DNA from: Promethearchaeota archaeon
GTDB lineage: Archaea; Asgardarchaeota; Lokiarchaeia; Sigyniarchaeales; SOKP01
Assembly (NCBI GenBank): GCA_019894885.1
Contig: JAGXNP010000011.1
Span: 1-34,507, forward strand
Direction: 5' to 3'
Length of the DNA stretch: 34,507 bases
Part shown: positions 1 through 10,262 of the stretch, one piece after another
How the letters are laid out: the number at the start of each line of letters is the position of its first letter
How positions within the stretch are numbered: the stretch's first letter is position 1
The notes under the pieces: model-generated
Told to the model about the DNA's origin: nothing
The model's input: the letters and a program-made list of their open reading frames with translations, nothing else
Databases searched by the model: none
Program-made: the position numbers and the translations under genes

Positions 1-1
1 T

Positions 2-451
2 CATGAAACTATGCTAGACCGCAAGACAAGCGGGGCTATAAAAATATATTCGGGGAAGGTTGATGAATTGATTCATAATTATATAAGACCACAGGAAAAT
101 AGTAATAGAACGGACGTAAGGTGGGCTGCATTAACAAACAAAGAAAGTGTAGGGCTATTCGTTTCTGATATAGGGGGCACATATCTGAGTATAAGTGCGT
201 GGCCATATTCTTTAGAAGATTTAGAACTAGCGAAGCATACGTACGATTTACCTAAACGCGAGTTTATCACTTTTAATATTGATTACAAGCAACAAGGAGT
301 GGGGGGAGATATCCCAGCATTGGCTTCGCTTCATAAAAAATATATATTAAAGAGTAATGAGGAATATTCTTATACTTTCAGAATCAGAGGTTATTCAAAA
401 GATAAAGGAGATTTTAATTCTCTTTTTAAAAAGATTCCTCCTTTAGAGTAG
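2..451 (+). CDS. C-terminal fragment of GH2 (LacZ-type) beta-galactosidase, truncated by the window start
   Basis: Frame is open upstream of the ATG at 11 (HETMLDRKTSG...). Contains the beta-galactosidase small-chain signature YSGKVDELIHNYIRPQENSNRTDVRW...SISAWPYSLEDLELAKHTYDLPKREFITFNIDYKQQGVGGD. Confidence 0.88.
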   Translation, partial: HETMLDRKTSGAIKIYSGKVDELIHNYIRPQENSNRTDVRWAALTNKESVGLFVSDIGGTYLSISAWPYSLEDLELAKHTYDLPKREFITFNIDYKQQGVGGDIPALASLHKKYILKSNEEYSYTFRIRGYSKDKGDFNSLFKKIPPLE

Positions 452-462
452 AGCGTATTTCT

Positions 463-1599
463 TCAATTTGTAAATTTTTTTATTTCTTTTGGTTTTCCTC
501 CATCATGAGCAGATCGAGAAGCTTGAATCCCTGACATGCAGAAATTTGCCGCTACTTTTGCGTGAATAGATGCATTTGATCCGTTATTAATTGCTTGAAG
601 CCAGTCGTTGAGTATTCGAACATTAGCACCGGAATATAATCCTTTGATACGAGGAATTACACTCGATAAATAATTACTATCAATTATCTTAGTTTTTCCT
701 TTTCTATGTTTAGCTTTATTAATCTTATGACCATCAGCTAAAAATAGGCGCCCTGGTTTATCGAATTGATAACATTCATAAGTACCTACCCTACCTATTA
801 CTTGAATCGAGTTTCGAGTCGGTTCACGAGCAAAAATATAAGCATTTGCACATTTTGCTATAGCTGAGGATTCAGTTCTAAATAATGCGACTTGAAATGC
901 TTTTGCTGGCTTACAAATTGGATCCCCTTGATACCCTCCAATATCGTTGGCAAAACTAGTAACTTCGATAAAAGGCATTGGATTCTTAAGCCCTCCTAAC
1001 ACTACTTGAGCAGGACCAATCGAATGGGCATACATCAAAGGATCAAATAATTGGTACCAAGAATCAATACGGGGAGTATCGACATCACCAAAACCTTGGT
1101 CTCTCCATCGGTAAGTAACATCATGCAAATATTCTGATTCTGCATACACTGGTTCACCTAGTTCGCCTGTTGATATTAATTGCGCAGCGTATAATATTTC
1201 TGAATAAAAACAATAGTTTTCTCCAAGTTGATACGCTTTGCCAGAAGATTCCTCAGCGTTTATAATACGCTTAATGTCTTTTTCTTGAAGTGCCATTGGT
1301 ATTTCAGAAAAAACGTGTAAATCCGATTCTAAGGCCGCTACAGATTGATCTGCATGATATTGAGGTGGACTACTAATAATTATAGCATCTAAATTTTTTG
1401 TGTCTAAAAAATCTTCAAAAGTCTTTGCAACTTTTATACCTTCGATTTTTTTTAGTCTTTTGTTTGTGTTCGGATTGGGATCATATCCAACAATCAACTT
1501 AGTTTTACCTTTTAATAACGGGTGACTATCAAGCTCAGAATGGAGGCTTATCGCATTTAACCCAAAACCTACAATCCCAATACGTAGTAGATTTGCCAT
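463..1599 (-). CDS. Gfo/Idh/MocA family NAD(P)-dependent oxidoreductase
   Basis: N-terminal Rossmann fold (LRIGIVGFGLNA), DAIIISSPPQYHADQSVAALESDLHVFSEIPMA typical of the family. Confidence 0.85.
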   Translation of the reverse strand: MANLLRIGIVGFGLNAISLHSELDSHPLLKGKTKLIVGYDPNPNTNKRLKKIEGIKVAKTFEDFLDTKNLDAIIISSPPQYHADQSVAALESDLHVFSEIPMALQEKDIKRIINAEESSGKAYQLGENYCFYSEILYAAQLISTGELGEPVYAESEYLHDVTYRWRDQGFGDVDTPRIDSWYQLFDPLMYAHSIGPAQVVLGGLKNPMPFIEVTSFANDIGGYQGDPICKPAKAFQVALFRTESSAIAKCANAYIFAREPTRNSIQVIGRVGTYECYQFDKPGRLFLADGHKINKAKHRKGKTKIIDSNYLSSVIPRIKGLYSGANVRILNDWLQAINNGSNASIHAKVAANFCMSGIQASRSAHDGGKPKEIKKFTN

Positions 1600-1701
1600 A
1601 ACTAAAGATAATTTTGGAAAATATTAATAGTTAAGTATCAACGACAAATTTGTAAGATTTGTGTCCATTATGTTTAATTTTTGTAAGAGATTTCACTATT
1701 T

Positions 1702-3027
1702 ATGGATAAAAAAATAGTACTAATTGGAGCGGGAAGTGCGGCATTTGGACCACCAACATTTATTGATTTGAATTTAAGCAAAGTGTTAGAGGGTTCTACA
1801 ATCACCCTTCATGATATAGATGAAGAAAAGTTAGAGATGGTTCACGCTGTAGTATCTGAAGACAACAACAAAATTGGTAATAAATTTAATATCGAATGTA
1901 CACCAAATCGAGAAAAAGCGCTCAAAGGAGCAGACTTTGTAATAAACTCTACTGAACATGGAGATAGGTTCGAACTGCGTTGGCAAGATAATACGATCCC
2001 TAGAAAACATGGTTCAACAGAAAGAATGGGTGAAAATGGTGGTCCTGGAGGGTTTTTTCATAGTGCTCGTCAAATACCTGAGATTATTAAGATTGCTAAA
2101 GATGTAGCGAGAATATGTCCCGATGCTTTTTTTATTAACTATTCAAATCCCATGTCCCGTATATGTTTAGCTTTGAAAAGAGCAGTACCTAATCTGAAAA
2201 TGTTTGGGCTTTGTCATCAAATTGGAGATCTGACATCATATAATTTACCTAAGATAATAGATAAAAAATTAAGTGATGTTCAAGTAATTACTGGAGGTCT
2301 TAATCACTTTGCATTTTTGATGGGGTTAAAAGATTTAAAAACTGGAGATGATTTAATGCCTGTTTTTAATGCAAATTATCAAAATTACTTTCAAGGGAAG
2401 TGGGATCGATTCCACTATGCTGATCTTACCTTCGAAGTTTATAAAAGGTTTGGTTGGTTTCCGTACGTAGGTGATAACCACATATGCGAATATCTACAAT
2501 TTGGTTCTTATTATACAACAGCACAAGATTTAACAGATTGGATTACTAGAATGGAACAGGAGAATAAAGGCGTTAACGCTCATCTAAAGAAATACTATAA
2601 GAGATTAAAAAACGGTAAATATCCTAAAAAAGGTATGCTTATGAGAGGTCCCTCTGGTGAACGAGCAATCCCCATTATCGAAGCTATAATCGAAAATAGT
2701 AATTCGTATGAAATAGCTGTAAATATACCTAATGATGGAATTATAGAAAATCTTCCTCAAGATTTAGTTATTGAATGTTCTGGAACTGTTAATAAAGATG
2801 GTATACAAGGAGTTAAGTTAGGGAACATTCCTAAGAATATTGCAGCAATATTACGTATTGAAGCCTCTACTCAAGATTTGTGCGTTGAAGCTATATTACA
2901 GGAATCAAAACAACTAGCTATTAACTGTTTAGCAATAGATGTGAATTGTGGAAGTTTTGATATGGCTGAAACAATATTTGATGAGATGATGGAAGTACAA
3001 AGAAAGTATCTACCTAATTTTAAATAA
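1702..3027 (+). CDS. GH4 family NAD+/metal-dependent glycosidase (alpha-galactosidase/alpha-galacturonidase-like; substrate unknown)
   Basis: N-terminal GAGSAAFGPP nucleotide-binding motif, NYSNPM motif, Cys-His metal motif (GLCHQIG) and GLNHFAFL, as in GH4. Confidence 0.85.
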   Translation: MDKKIVLIGAGSAAFGPPTFIDLNLSKVLEGSTITLHDIDEEKLEMVHAVVSEDNNKIGNKFNIECTPNREKALKGADFVINSTEHGDRFELRWQDNTIPRKHGSTERMGENGGPGGFFHSARQIPEIIKIAKDVARICPDAFFINYSNPMSRICLALKRAVPNLKMFGLCHQIGDLTSYNLPKIIDKKLSDVQVITGGLNHFAFLMGLKDLKTGDDLMPVFNANYQNYFQGKWDRFHYADLTFEVYKRFGWFPYVGDNHICEYLQFGSYYTTAQDLTDWITRMEQENKGVNAHLKKYYKRLKNGKYPKKGMLMRGPSGERAIPIIEAIIENSNSYEIAVNIPNDGIIENLPQDLVIECSGTVNKDGIQGVKLGNIPKNIAAILRIEASTQDLCVEAILQESKQLAINCLAIDVNCGSFDMAETIFDEMMEVQRKYLPNFK

Positions 3028-3061
3028 TTTTTATATTAAGCCATCTTTAAAATTATTCAAG

Positions 3062-4561
3062 GTGGATCACATTTTGAAATGTTTTTTATCATTTGATATC
3101 GGAGCCAGTTCAGGAAGAGCTATTGTAGGGACATTAAGTGATAACAAACTTGCTTTAGATGAAATTTATCGTTTTCCTAATCGCGGGATTAGTAAAGATG
3201 ACTCCTTTCTATGGAACATTTTAGGTATCTATACTGAAATATTAAATGGGCTTAAAAAGTATGTGTTAAAATATGGGAACCGTGTTGATGGCATCGGCAT
3301 TGACACTTGGGGTGTTGATTTTGTTTTATTGGATGAAAATGACGAACTTGTTGGACCAAGCCACCACTATAGGGATTCAAGAACTAAAGGAATGCTTAAC
3401 TATATGTTTGAGAAGGTGTCTAAAGAAGAGATATTCAATTATACGGGTATACAATTTATGGAGCTCAATAGTTCTACACAGTTATATTCTCTCATCCATA
3501 ACAAATCCCCCAAATTAGCCATATCTGAAACATTTCTAATGATACCCGATTATTTAAATTATATATTATGCGGCAAAAAGTGTTCAGAGTACTCAATTGC
3601 TACAACAACTCAATTATTCAATCCAAATACCTTAGATTGGTCCCAAAAATTAATTGAAAAGTTAGGATTAAATTTAAAATTGTTTCAAAAGATTATTCCC
3701 TCAGGAACAGTATTAGGAAAACTAAGAGAGGATATTGCTCAGGTTGTAGGGCTAAAAAAAGATACACGTATTATCGCCCCTGCTTGTCATGACACAGGTT
3801 CTGCAATAGTAGCAGTTCCTGTTGACATGAGAATGTATGGGAGAGGAGAATGGGCATATCTTAGTTCTGGGACATGGAGCCTTTTAGGAGTTGAATTAAA
3901 TAAACCCATTATAAACGCAAAATCACTTGAGTTTAACTTTACGAATGAGGGTGGTGTTGAAAATACAATTAGATTCCTAAAAAATGTAACCGGATTATGG
4001 ATTATTCAAGAATGTAAAAAAGAATGGGAGAAACAAAGTTTAGAACATACTTGGGAGCAAATAATATCCAGTGCAGTAGGAGCTAAACCGTTTCAATGTT
4101 TCATAAACCCTGACGATCCTCTCTTCCATAATCCTCCAGATATGATCAAAGCGATACAAAAGTATTGCGAAAAGAGCGATCAAATTCCACCAAAAACAAT
4201 AGGTGATATTTCAAGGGTAATTTTCGAAAGTCTTGCATTTAGATACAAACAAGTGATTGAATCAATGGAAAAAATTACACATAAAAAAGTTGAAATTTTG
4301 TTTATCATTGGTGGAGGATCTTCTAATCAACTATTAAATCAATTTACAGCTAATTCTCTTAATATTCCAATTAAAGCAGGACCAGTCGAGGCTACCGCTA
4401 TTGGAAATATTTTGATGCAAGCAAAGGCAGTAGGACTAGTAAACCGTCTTGATGAATTAAGAAATATCGTTATACAATCTTTTTCAATCATAGATTATTA
4501 TCCTGAAGATGTAAAAAGTTGGATGAATGGATATGAAAAATATTTAAAATTTACGAGTTAA
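3062..4561 (+). CDS. rhaB: Rhamnulokinase (FGGY family)
   Basis: SFDIGASSGRAIVGTL, GIDTWGVDFVLLD, HYRDSRT, SSGTWSLLGVEL, IIGGGSSNQLLNQFTAN motifs. GTG start. Lies in a cluster with rhamnosidase and rhamnose isomerase. Confidence 0.9.
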   Translation: MDHILKCFLSFDIGASSGRAIVGTLSDNKLALDEIYRFPNRGISKDDSFLWNILGIYTEILNGLKKYVLKYGNRVDGIGIDTWGVDFVLLDENDELVGPSHHYRDSRTKGMLNYMFEKVSKEEIFNYTGIQFMELNSSTQLYSLIHNKSPKLAISETFLMIPDYLNYILCGKKCSEYSIATTTQLFNPNTLDWSQKLIEKLGLNLKLFQKIIPSGTVLGKLREDIAQVVGLKKDTRIIAPACHDTGSAIVAVPVDMRMYGRGEWAYLSSGTWSLLGVELNKPIINAKSLEFNFTNEGGVENTIRFLKNVTGLWIIQECKKEWEKQSLEHTWEQIISSAVGAKPFQCFINPDDPLFHNPPDMIKAIQKYCEKSDQIPPKTIGDISRVIFESLAFRYKQVIESMEKITHKKVEILFIIGGGSSNQLLNQFTANSLNIPIKAGPVEATAIGNILMQAKAVGLVNRLDELRNIVIQSFSIIDYYPEDVKSWMNGYEKYLKFTS

Positions 4562-4563
4562 GT

Positions 4564-4585
4564 TTATCCTAATAAGCTTAGATAA
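4564..4585. terminator. Possible stem-loop between convergent genes (TTAT-C-CTAA-TAAGC-TTAG-ATAA)
   Basis: 8-bp imperfect inverted repeat (one bulged C, 5-nt loop) immediately after the rhaB stop codon and before the convergent transporter gene. Confidence 0.3.
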
Positions 4586-4618
4586 AAATTAAAATAAAAA
4601 AAAGAGATATAAGTTAAT

Positions 4619-5980
4619 TTATTCAAGTCTTTCTCGTTTTTCCGTATGAAGTATCTGTAATTTTTCTCTCAGTTGTTCTAACTTCTCCCCATGTATCGGA
4701 TAGAAGTACATAAAGATTAGGCCAATAGCACTTACTATTGCGGGAACCAAAAACATTAGTATTTTAATACCAAGCAATGCAGAATCTGGTTGTAGATCAG
4801 AATTTTGTATGTATCCAAAAATTCCAAGGATAAATGTTGCGACGATTGGACCAATACTTTGAGAAGGTTTGTGGATTAAAGCATCCATACCTATAAACAT
4901 GCCCTCTCTTCTTGATCCATTTCTCAACTCATCCTCATCTATAGATAGGTATAATATTGGTGTATTAAATACAGTATACCCTCCCAGAAATGTTCGTATT
5001 GCTAGGCCAAACACCACTATTATAGGAGCGTCTGTAAAGACTACGAGTGCAAATAAGATGAAAGTAAATATGACTTTCAAGACTCCAAACCTTAGTAATA
5101 TCTTACGCATCCCCCACTTTGGTCTTAATTTCATGCAAAGAATGCTAGAACCGTATCCAATAAAGAAAAAAATCGCAAAATAGTATAATAGTCCACCTTC
5201 ACCTAAAACCAATAAATAAACAAAAAGATAACTTAAACCAATCGAACCGAGAAATGCATCGCAGAAGATATAACCCATATAAGTTAAGAACGACTTTAGC
5301 CTTAGAGTTTCTTTTACTGCTTTAATTAATGGAAGACCCTCATCTTTTTGAAATTCAGGTTTTTCTTGGCATAGAGAAGCAGTGATGATCAATAAGATTG
5401 TAGACACAATAGCAACAATAAGCATTAAGAATATAAATTCCGATGAAGTTGGATCCATAACTCCTATAATTATGAACATTGGAATTACAAAGACAGCACC
5501 AACTATAGTGGCAAGTAAATTTGCTTTATTCCTTTCGTCCAAATCAGATGTCATTTCGGGCATTAATGCCATCCATACCAGAACAACCAATGTAAAAAAA
5601 GTATCAAATAAACAAACGCTTATAATAAAGTGAATAAATATTATTATTTGATTGTCGAAACTCCAAGGAAACCAGACGATCATAAATGTTAGTGCCCAAA
5701 TGGGAGCACCATATTTAATGTAAATAGTCCTTCTACTCCCCCATTTTTTTGGATTTGTTCGATCAGACATTTGACCAAGCAAGGGATCATTTATTGCATT
5801 AATCACCAAGTAAATTACCTGTCCAATGACAAAAAGGGTAGGATCTAATTGTAATTTGTCAAAAAAGAGTTCTATATATTTTAATCCAAATATAAATACT
5901 AGTAGTCCATTAGGAATGGCTCCTAAAGCATAGCCCCATAAATTTCTCGAACTAAGTTGTTTTTTATTTTGATTTTCCAT
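4619..5980 (-). CDS. GPH family (MelB-type MFS) sugar:cation symporter
   Basis: Polytopic membrane protein with LWGYALGAIPNGLLVFIFGLKYIELFF, INAINDPLLGQMSDRTNPKKWGSRRTIY, typical of GPH transporters. Confidence 0.87.
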   Translation of the reverse strand: MENQNKKQLSSRNLWGYALGAIPNGLLVFIFGLKYIELFFDKLQLDPTLFVIGQVIYLVINAINDPLLGQMSDRTNPKKWGSRRTIYIKYGAPIWALTFMIVWFPWSFDNQIIIFIHFIISVCLFDTFFTLVVLVWMALMPEMTSDLDERNKANLLATIVGAVFVIPMFIIIGVMDPTSSEFIFLMLIVAIVSTILLIITASLCQEKPEFQKDEGLPLIKAVKETLRLKSFLTYMGYIFCDAFLGSIGLSYLFVYLLVLGEGGLLYYFAIFFFIGYGSSILCMKLRPKWGMRKILLRFGVLKVIFTFILFALVVFTDAPIIVVFGLAIRTFLGGYTVFNTPILYLSIDEDELRNGSRREGMFIGMDALIHKPSQSIGPIVATFILGIFGYIQNSDLQPDSALLGIKILMFLVPAIVSAIGLIFMYFYPIHGEKLEQLREKLQILHTEKRERLE

Positions 5981-6195
5981 TAAAATCCATCTTTCTTATT
6001 AAATTGTAATATGGATATAGATAGATTAATTGAAATATATAAAGTTAATTCACCAGCTTTAAAAATTCCCAAAATTAATTAATACTCCCCTGAATTTTTG
6101 CTAAGAAATGGTTATAGTAGAGACAATTAAAGAAAAAATTAAATCCAAGTAACATTACTCGTAAAACCTGGAACAAAAGATACGAAGGGAAAAGC

Positions 6196-8883
6196 TTACT
6201 CTATTTCAAAGGTGTAAAAACCAGAACCAAGGGTAAAAACTAAGCTATTTTCTTTTTGAGTTGATAGTATGATGTGCTCGCTCAATATTTCACTTTCCTT
6301 CCAAACAATTTTACCATCTTCTTTGACTTGTTTGCTTGATTTTTTAATTGGTATCCAAGATTCAGCTTTCATCCCAACTGGAATGTTTATAGATACTTTT
6401 AAAGAACTACTTAACTTTTCCCAGGAACAAGAAAGAATACCCTTACAAGTTTTTATTGTTGATCGTGCATAATCCATATCATCAGGGATATAAGGTTTAA
6501 TCATTATTGTTTCCCAACCCGGAGATTCACATCTAATTCCTGTTAGAGTTTTATAAAACCAAGTATCAACTGAACCTAGCATGATATGATTATGAGAATT
6601 CATTCCGCCTCCTTCTAGTTTTTCCCAGCGTTCCCATAATGTGGTCGCCCCCTCTTTAATCATGTAACCATAACTTGGAAAGCTTTCTTGAGTTATCATC
6701 TTGTATGCTACTTCATGATATCCATTATCAGATAAAACATCAAATAAATATCTCGTACCCACGATTCCAGTATCTACATGGTAATCGTGATCTTCTATAA
6801 TGGCGTTAATTAAAGTCGATATTACTTTCTTTTTCTTTTTATCAGGAACCATGTTTAAAAAGAGAGGTAAAACATTCGATGTTTGGCTCACTGATCGATC
6901 TACTGGAGAGAGTTTTGTTGTTTCATAATAAACCTTGAGAAATTTTTTATTGAAGGCGGTTTTAATCTCCTCAGATTTATTTTTAAAAAATACATTTTCT
7001 TCTTTTTTTCCAAGAAGACCAGCAATTTTTGAGAAGTAAAAAACATCATGATAAAAATACCAAGAAGAAGTGAATTCTAATGGCGTTTTTCTTGATACTA
7101 TTGAACATGGTGGACACCAATCACCAAATTTTCCCATTAGAAATAGGTTATCTTCAGATTTTGAGACAAGAAATTCGATATAATTTTTCATTCCTTCATA
7201 ATTTTCTTCAAGAACACGAAGATCGTTATAATACCAATATAAGTACCATGCAATTGTTATGTAAGCGCTCCCCCATGCAGGATCTGCAGGATATAATTTC
7301 CAGTAAGGCGGAACAACATCGGAGATACTTCCGTCTTCCTTTTGACATTCTCTAATATCTCTTAAATATTTAGTGAAAAATCGAGCCATATCAAAGTTTA
7401 AAATTGCTTCTTCTGTAGCGAGTTGAGCATCCCCCATCCATCCCTGGCGCTCATCCCTTTGAGGACAATCAGTAGGAATACTCATTAAGTTACTTAATTG
7501 ACCCCATATAATATTTGAATGTATTTGATTAATAAGGGAGTTAGAACAGTAAAAATCCCCCACTTTTGGAACATTCGAATGAAAGAATAATCCCTCGAAA
7601 TTATTTAAAGATGGAACTCCCGGAAAACCCGTGATCTCGACATATCGAAACCCATGATAAGTAAAATGTGGTATATAACATTCCTCTCCCTCTCCTTTTA
7701 AGATATATACATCAGTTACTGGTGCATTTCCATTTGTAGCAGTATTGAGAGTACCATCTTTAAACAATATTTCAGAAAATCTTAATTTTACTTCTGAACC
7801 GCGAGGACCACTAGTTTTCAATTTCACAAAACCAGTAAAGTTCTGTTTAAAGTCAATGATATACATACCTGGTTTAGGACTATAAATCTCTCGAGGTTCT
7901 ATACTCTTAGTAATTTGGATAGGTTGCATCATCTGTGAAGATAAATTATGTCCATCTACCATAGCTGCATTTTTCCATTCCTTATCGTCAAATTTAGATT
8001 TATTCCATCCTGGCATCTCAAGTCTGGCATCATAAATTTCACCAAAATAAATTCCATTCTCTTTAATAGGTCCAATAGATATTTTCCATGAATCATCTGT
8101 ACTAATGGTTTCCTTATTACCATCAGTGTAATGAATATTTACTTGCAGTATTAATTTGGGAAAATCATAACCAAATAATTCAACACACCGACCATTTCCT
8201 AAAATAACACCTATAGCGTTCTCTTTTTGTAAAAGTTCTGATACATCATAAGTTGAATACAAAGCTAATTTATTATAATCAGTTTGTGCCGGTTCAAGAA
8301 TTCGATCTCCAATTTTTTTTCCATTTATGTGTAATTCATAATAACCTAAACCACAAATGTATACTTTCGCAGATTTAATTTGTTTTAAAGTAGAAAATTC
8401 CTTTCTTAAATAAAGTGCATATACTTCTTTAATTCGTCCTGCTAAATTCCTTCCCCCGGATTTATATTGCCATTTCTTTCGAGTCGATTTATTGATGAAT
8501 TCTTCTCTACTAATCCATTGGCCTTTCCAATCAGATTCTTCAAACAAGGCAGTTTCAAATTGTTGAGTATCACAATATTCGCTCTCTTTATCATTGTTAT
8601 CCCACCATTTTACTCGCCAATAATATCTTTTATCGCTTTTTAAAGGCACCCCATCATAAGATACATTTAGATTTGAATCCGTTTCCACTTTTCCACCGTC
8701 CCAAATATCTCCATTTTTTTCTTCAGAGAAAAGCCTATTAGAGGAGACAATTATTTGGTAAGCCGACTGATTTTGGTTTCTTTGTTTATGGGCTAATTTC
8801 CAAGAGAATCGTGGTTTTCGTACATCAATACAAATGGGACTAACGAGATATTCACATTTTAAATCAAATGGAGGTTTTATCAT
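6196..8883 (-). CDS. Alpha-L-rhamnosidase (GH78)
   Basis: Four-domain GH78 layout: LKCEYLVSPICIDVRKPRFSWKL, YYWRVKWWD, DCPQRDERQGWMGDAQ, GATTLWERWE, NSHNHIMLGSVDTWFYKTLTGI. Confidence 0.93.
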   Translation of the reverse strand: MIKPPFDLKCEYLVSPICIDVRKPRFSWKLAHKQRNQNQSAYQIIVSSNRLFSEEKNGDIWDGGKVETDSNLNVSYDGVPLKSDKRYYWRVKWWDNNDKESEYCDTQQFETALFEESDWKGQWISREEFINKSTRKKWQYKSGGRNLAGRIKEVYALYLRKEFSTLKQIKSAKVYICGLGYYELHINGKKIGDRILEPAQTDYNKLALYSTYDVSELLQKENAIGVILGNGRCVELFGYDFPKLILQVNIHYTDGNKETISTDDSWKISIGPIKENGIYFGEIYDARLEMPGWNKSKFDDKEWKNAAMVDGHNLSSQMMQPIQITKSIEPREIYSPKPGMYIIDFKQNFTGFVKLKTSGPRGSEVKLRFSEILFKDGTLNTATNGNAPVTDVYILKGEGEECYIPHFTYHGFRYVEITGFPGVPSLNNFEGLFFHSNVPKVGDFYCSNSLINQIHSNIIWGQLSNLMSIPTDCPQRDERQGWMGDAQLATEEAILNFDMARFFTKYLRDIRECQKEDGSISDVVPPYWKLYPADPAWGSAYITIAWYLYWYYNDLRVLEENYEGMKNYIEFLVSKSEDNLFLMGKFGDWCPPCSIVSRKTPLEFTSSWYFYHDVFYFSKIAGLLGKKEENVFFKNKSEEIKTAFNKKFLKVYYETTKLSPVDRSVSQTSNVLPLFLNMVPDKKKKKVISTLINAIIEDHDYHVDTGIVGTRYLFDVLSDNGYHEVAYKMITQESFPSYGYMIKEGATTLWERWEKLEGGGMNSHNHIMLGSVDTWFYKTLTGIRCESPGWETIMIKPYIPDDMDYARSTIKTCKGILSCSWEKLSSSLKVSINIPVGMKAESWIPIKKSSKQVKEDGKIVWKESEILSEHIILSTQKENSLVFTLGSGFYTFEIE

Positions 8884-8985
8884 ACTATTATTTCAATTTA
8901 GGATTGTTAGTAGTAAATATAAATCATTATAACAGTTTATAAATTATAAATTTTTATTAACAGGTAAAATTTTAATAATTAGAGT

Positions 8986-10260
8986 GTGGTTTTTTTGTTT
9001 CAAGATTTAAAAAATCTCTATGGAGTTGCAAAAGATAAGTATAAAGAATTTGGAGTTAATACTGATTTAGCTTTAAATGAGCTAAAACAAATATCCTTAT
9101 CAATCCATTGTTGGCAAGGGGATGATGTAGGCGGTTTTGAGCGTCCTGAGTCCGTAATTACCGGAGGGGGAATTTTATCAACGGGAAATTATCCTGGTAA
9201 AGCAAGAACCATTAAAGAGCTTCAGATGGATCTAACTAAAGCGCTATCATTAATCCCTGGCAATCAAAGAGTTAATTTACACGCTTCTTATGGAGATTTT
9301 AAACGCAAATTTATAGACAGGAACGCAATTAAACCTGAACATTTTCAAAATTGGATAGATTGGGCAAAGGAAAAGAAATTAGGATTGGATTTTAATTCTA
9401 CACTTTTTTCACACCCTAAAGCTGATTCAGGTTATACCTTGAGCAGTAAATCTTCAGAAATTAGAAATTTCTGGATCGAACATGTTCAAAAGTGTCGAGA
9501 AATAAGTGCTGAGATTGGAAGGCAGTTAAATAATCCTGTAATTCACAATTTATGGATTCCTGATGGTTCTAAAGATATTCCCGTGGATAGAGCAGGGCAT
9601 AGAGATTTATTGAAGAATTCATTAGATCAAATTTTTGATCAGAAACTTAATCCTGAATATGTGAAAGATTCTCTTGAGGGAAAATTATTTGGAATAGGGA
9701 GCGAAGCATTTGTTGTTGGGAGTCATGATTTTTATTTAAGTTACGCAGTGAAGAATAATCTCATGTTAACTCTAGATACGGGTCATTTCCATCCTACTGA
9801 ATCCGTTGCAGATAAATTAACTGCAATATTACCATTTCTTAACGGAATAATGCTTCATATTAGTCGCGGTGTGAGGTGGGACAGCGATCATGTTGTTATT
9901 TTAAACGATGATTTGATGCACCTTTCTGAGGAAATAATCAGATGCAAAAACCGTGAAAAAATTTACCTTGGATTAGATTTTTTTGATGCCTCTATAAATC
10001 GTCTCGGAGCATGGGTTATAGGGGCTAGATCAACATTAAAAAGCCTTTTAAACGCTTTGTTACAACCTTTGGAGCTATTGAAAGAATATGAGGAGAATAA
10101 CCAATTATTTCAAAGATTAGCATATCTCGAAGAAATTAAATCTCTCCCGTTTGGAGCTGTATGGGATTATTATTGTTATAAACATAACGTACCAATTGGA
10201 AAAGATTGGATTAAAAGTGTGGAAGAATATGAACATAGCACTTTGGTGAATAGGACATAA
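8986..10260 (+). CDS. rhaA: L-rhamnose isomerase
   Basis: ISLSIHCWQGDDVGGFE, GNYPGKARTIKEL, VNLHASYGDF, LDFNSTLFSHPKA, LDTGHFHPTE, HISRGVRWDSDHVV are RhaA signatures. GTG start. Confidence 0.93.
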   Translation: MVFLFQDLKNLYGVAKDKYKEFGVNTDLALNELKQISLSIHCWQGDDVGGFERPESVITGGGILSTGNYPGKARTIKELQMDLTKALSLIPGNQRVNLHASYGDFKRKFIDRNAIKPEHFQNWIDWAKEKKLGLDFNSTLFSHPKADSGYTLSSKSSEIRNFWIEHVQKCREISAEIGRQLNNPVIHNLWIPDGSKDIPVDRAGHRDLLKNSLDQIFDQKLNPEYVKDSLEGKLFGIGSEAFVVGSHDFYLSYAVKNNLMLTLDTGHFHPTESVADKLTAILPFLNGIMLHISRGVRWDSDHVVILNDDLMHLSEEIIRCKNREKIYLGLDFFDASINRLGAWVIGARSTLKSLLNALLQPLELLKEYEENNQLFQRLAYLEEIKSLPFGAVWDYYCYKHNVPIGKDWIKSVEEYEHSTLVNRT

Positions 10261-10262
10261 TA

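Noticed and set aside
3273-3518. 81-aa plus-strand ORF inside rhaB
   Set aside because: Alternate frame within a well-supported rhamnulokinase gene.
4869-5633. Plus-strand ORFs of 104 and 83 aa
   Set aside because: Antisense to the GPH transporter; hydrophobic genes commonly leave such long complementary frames.
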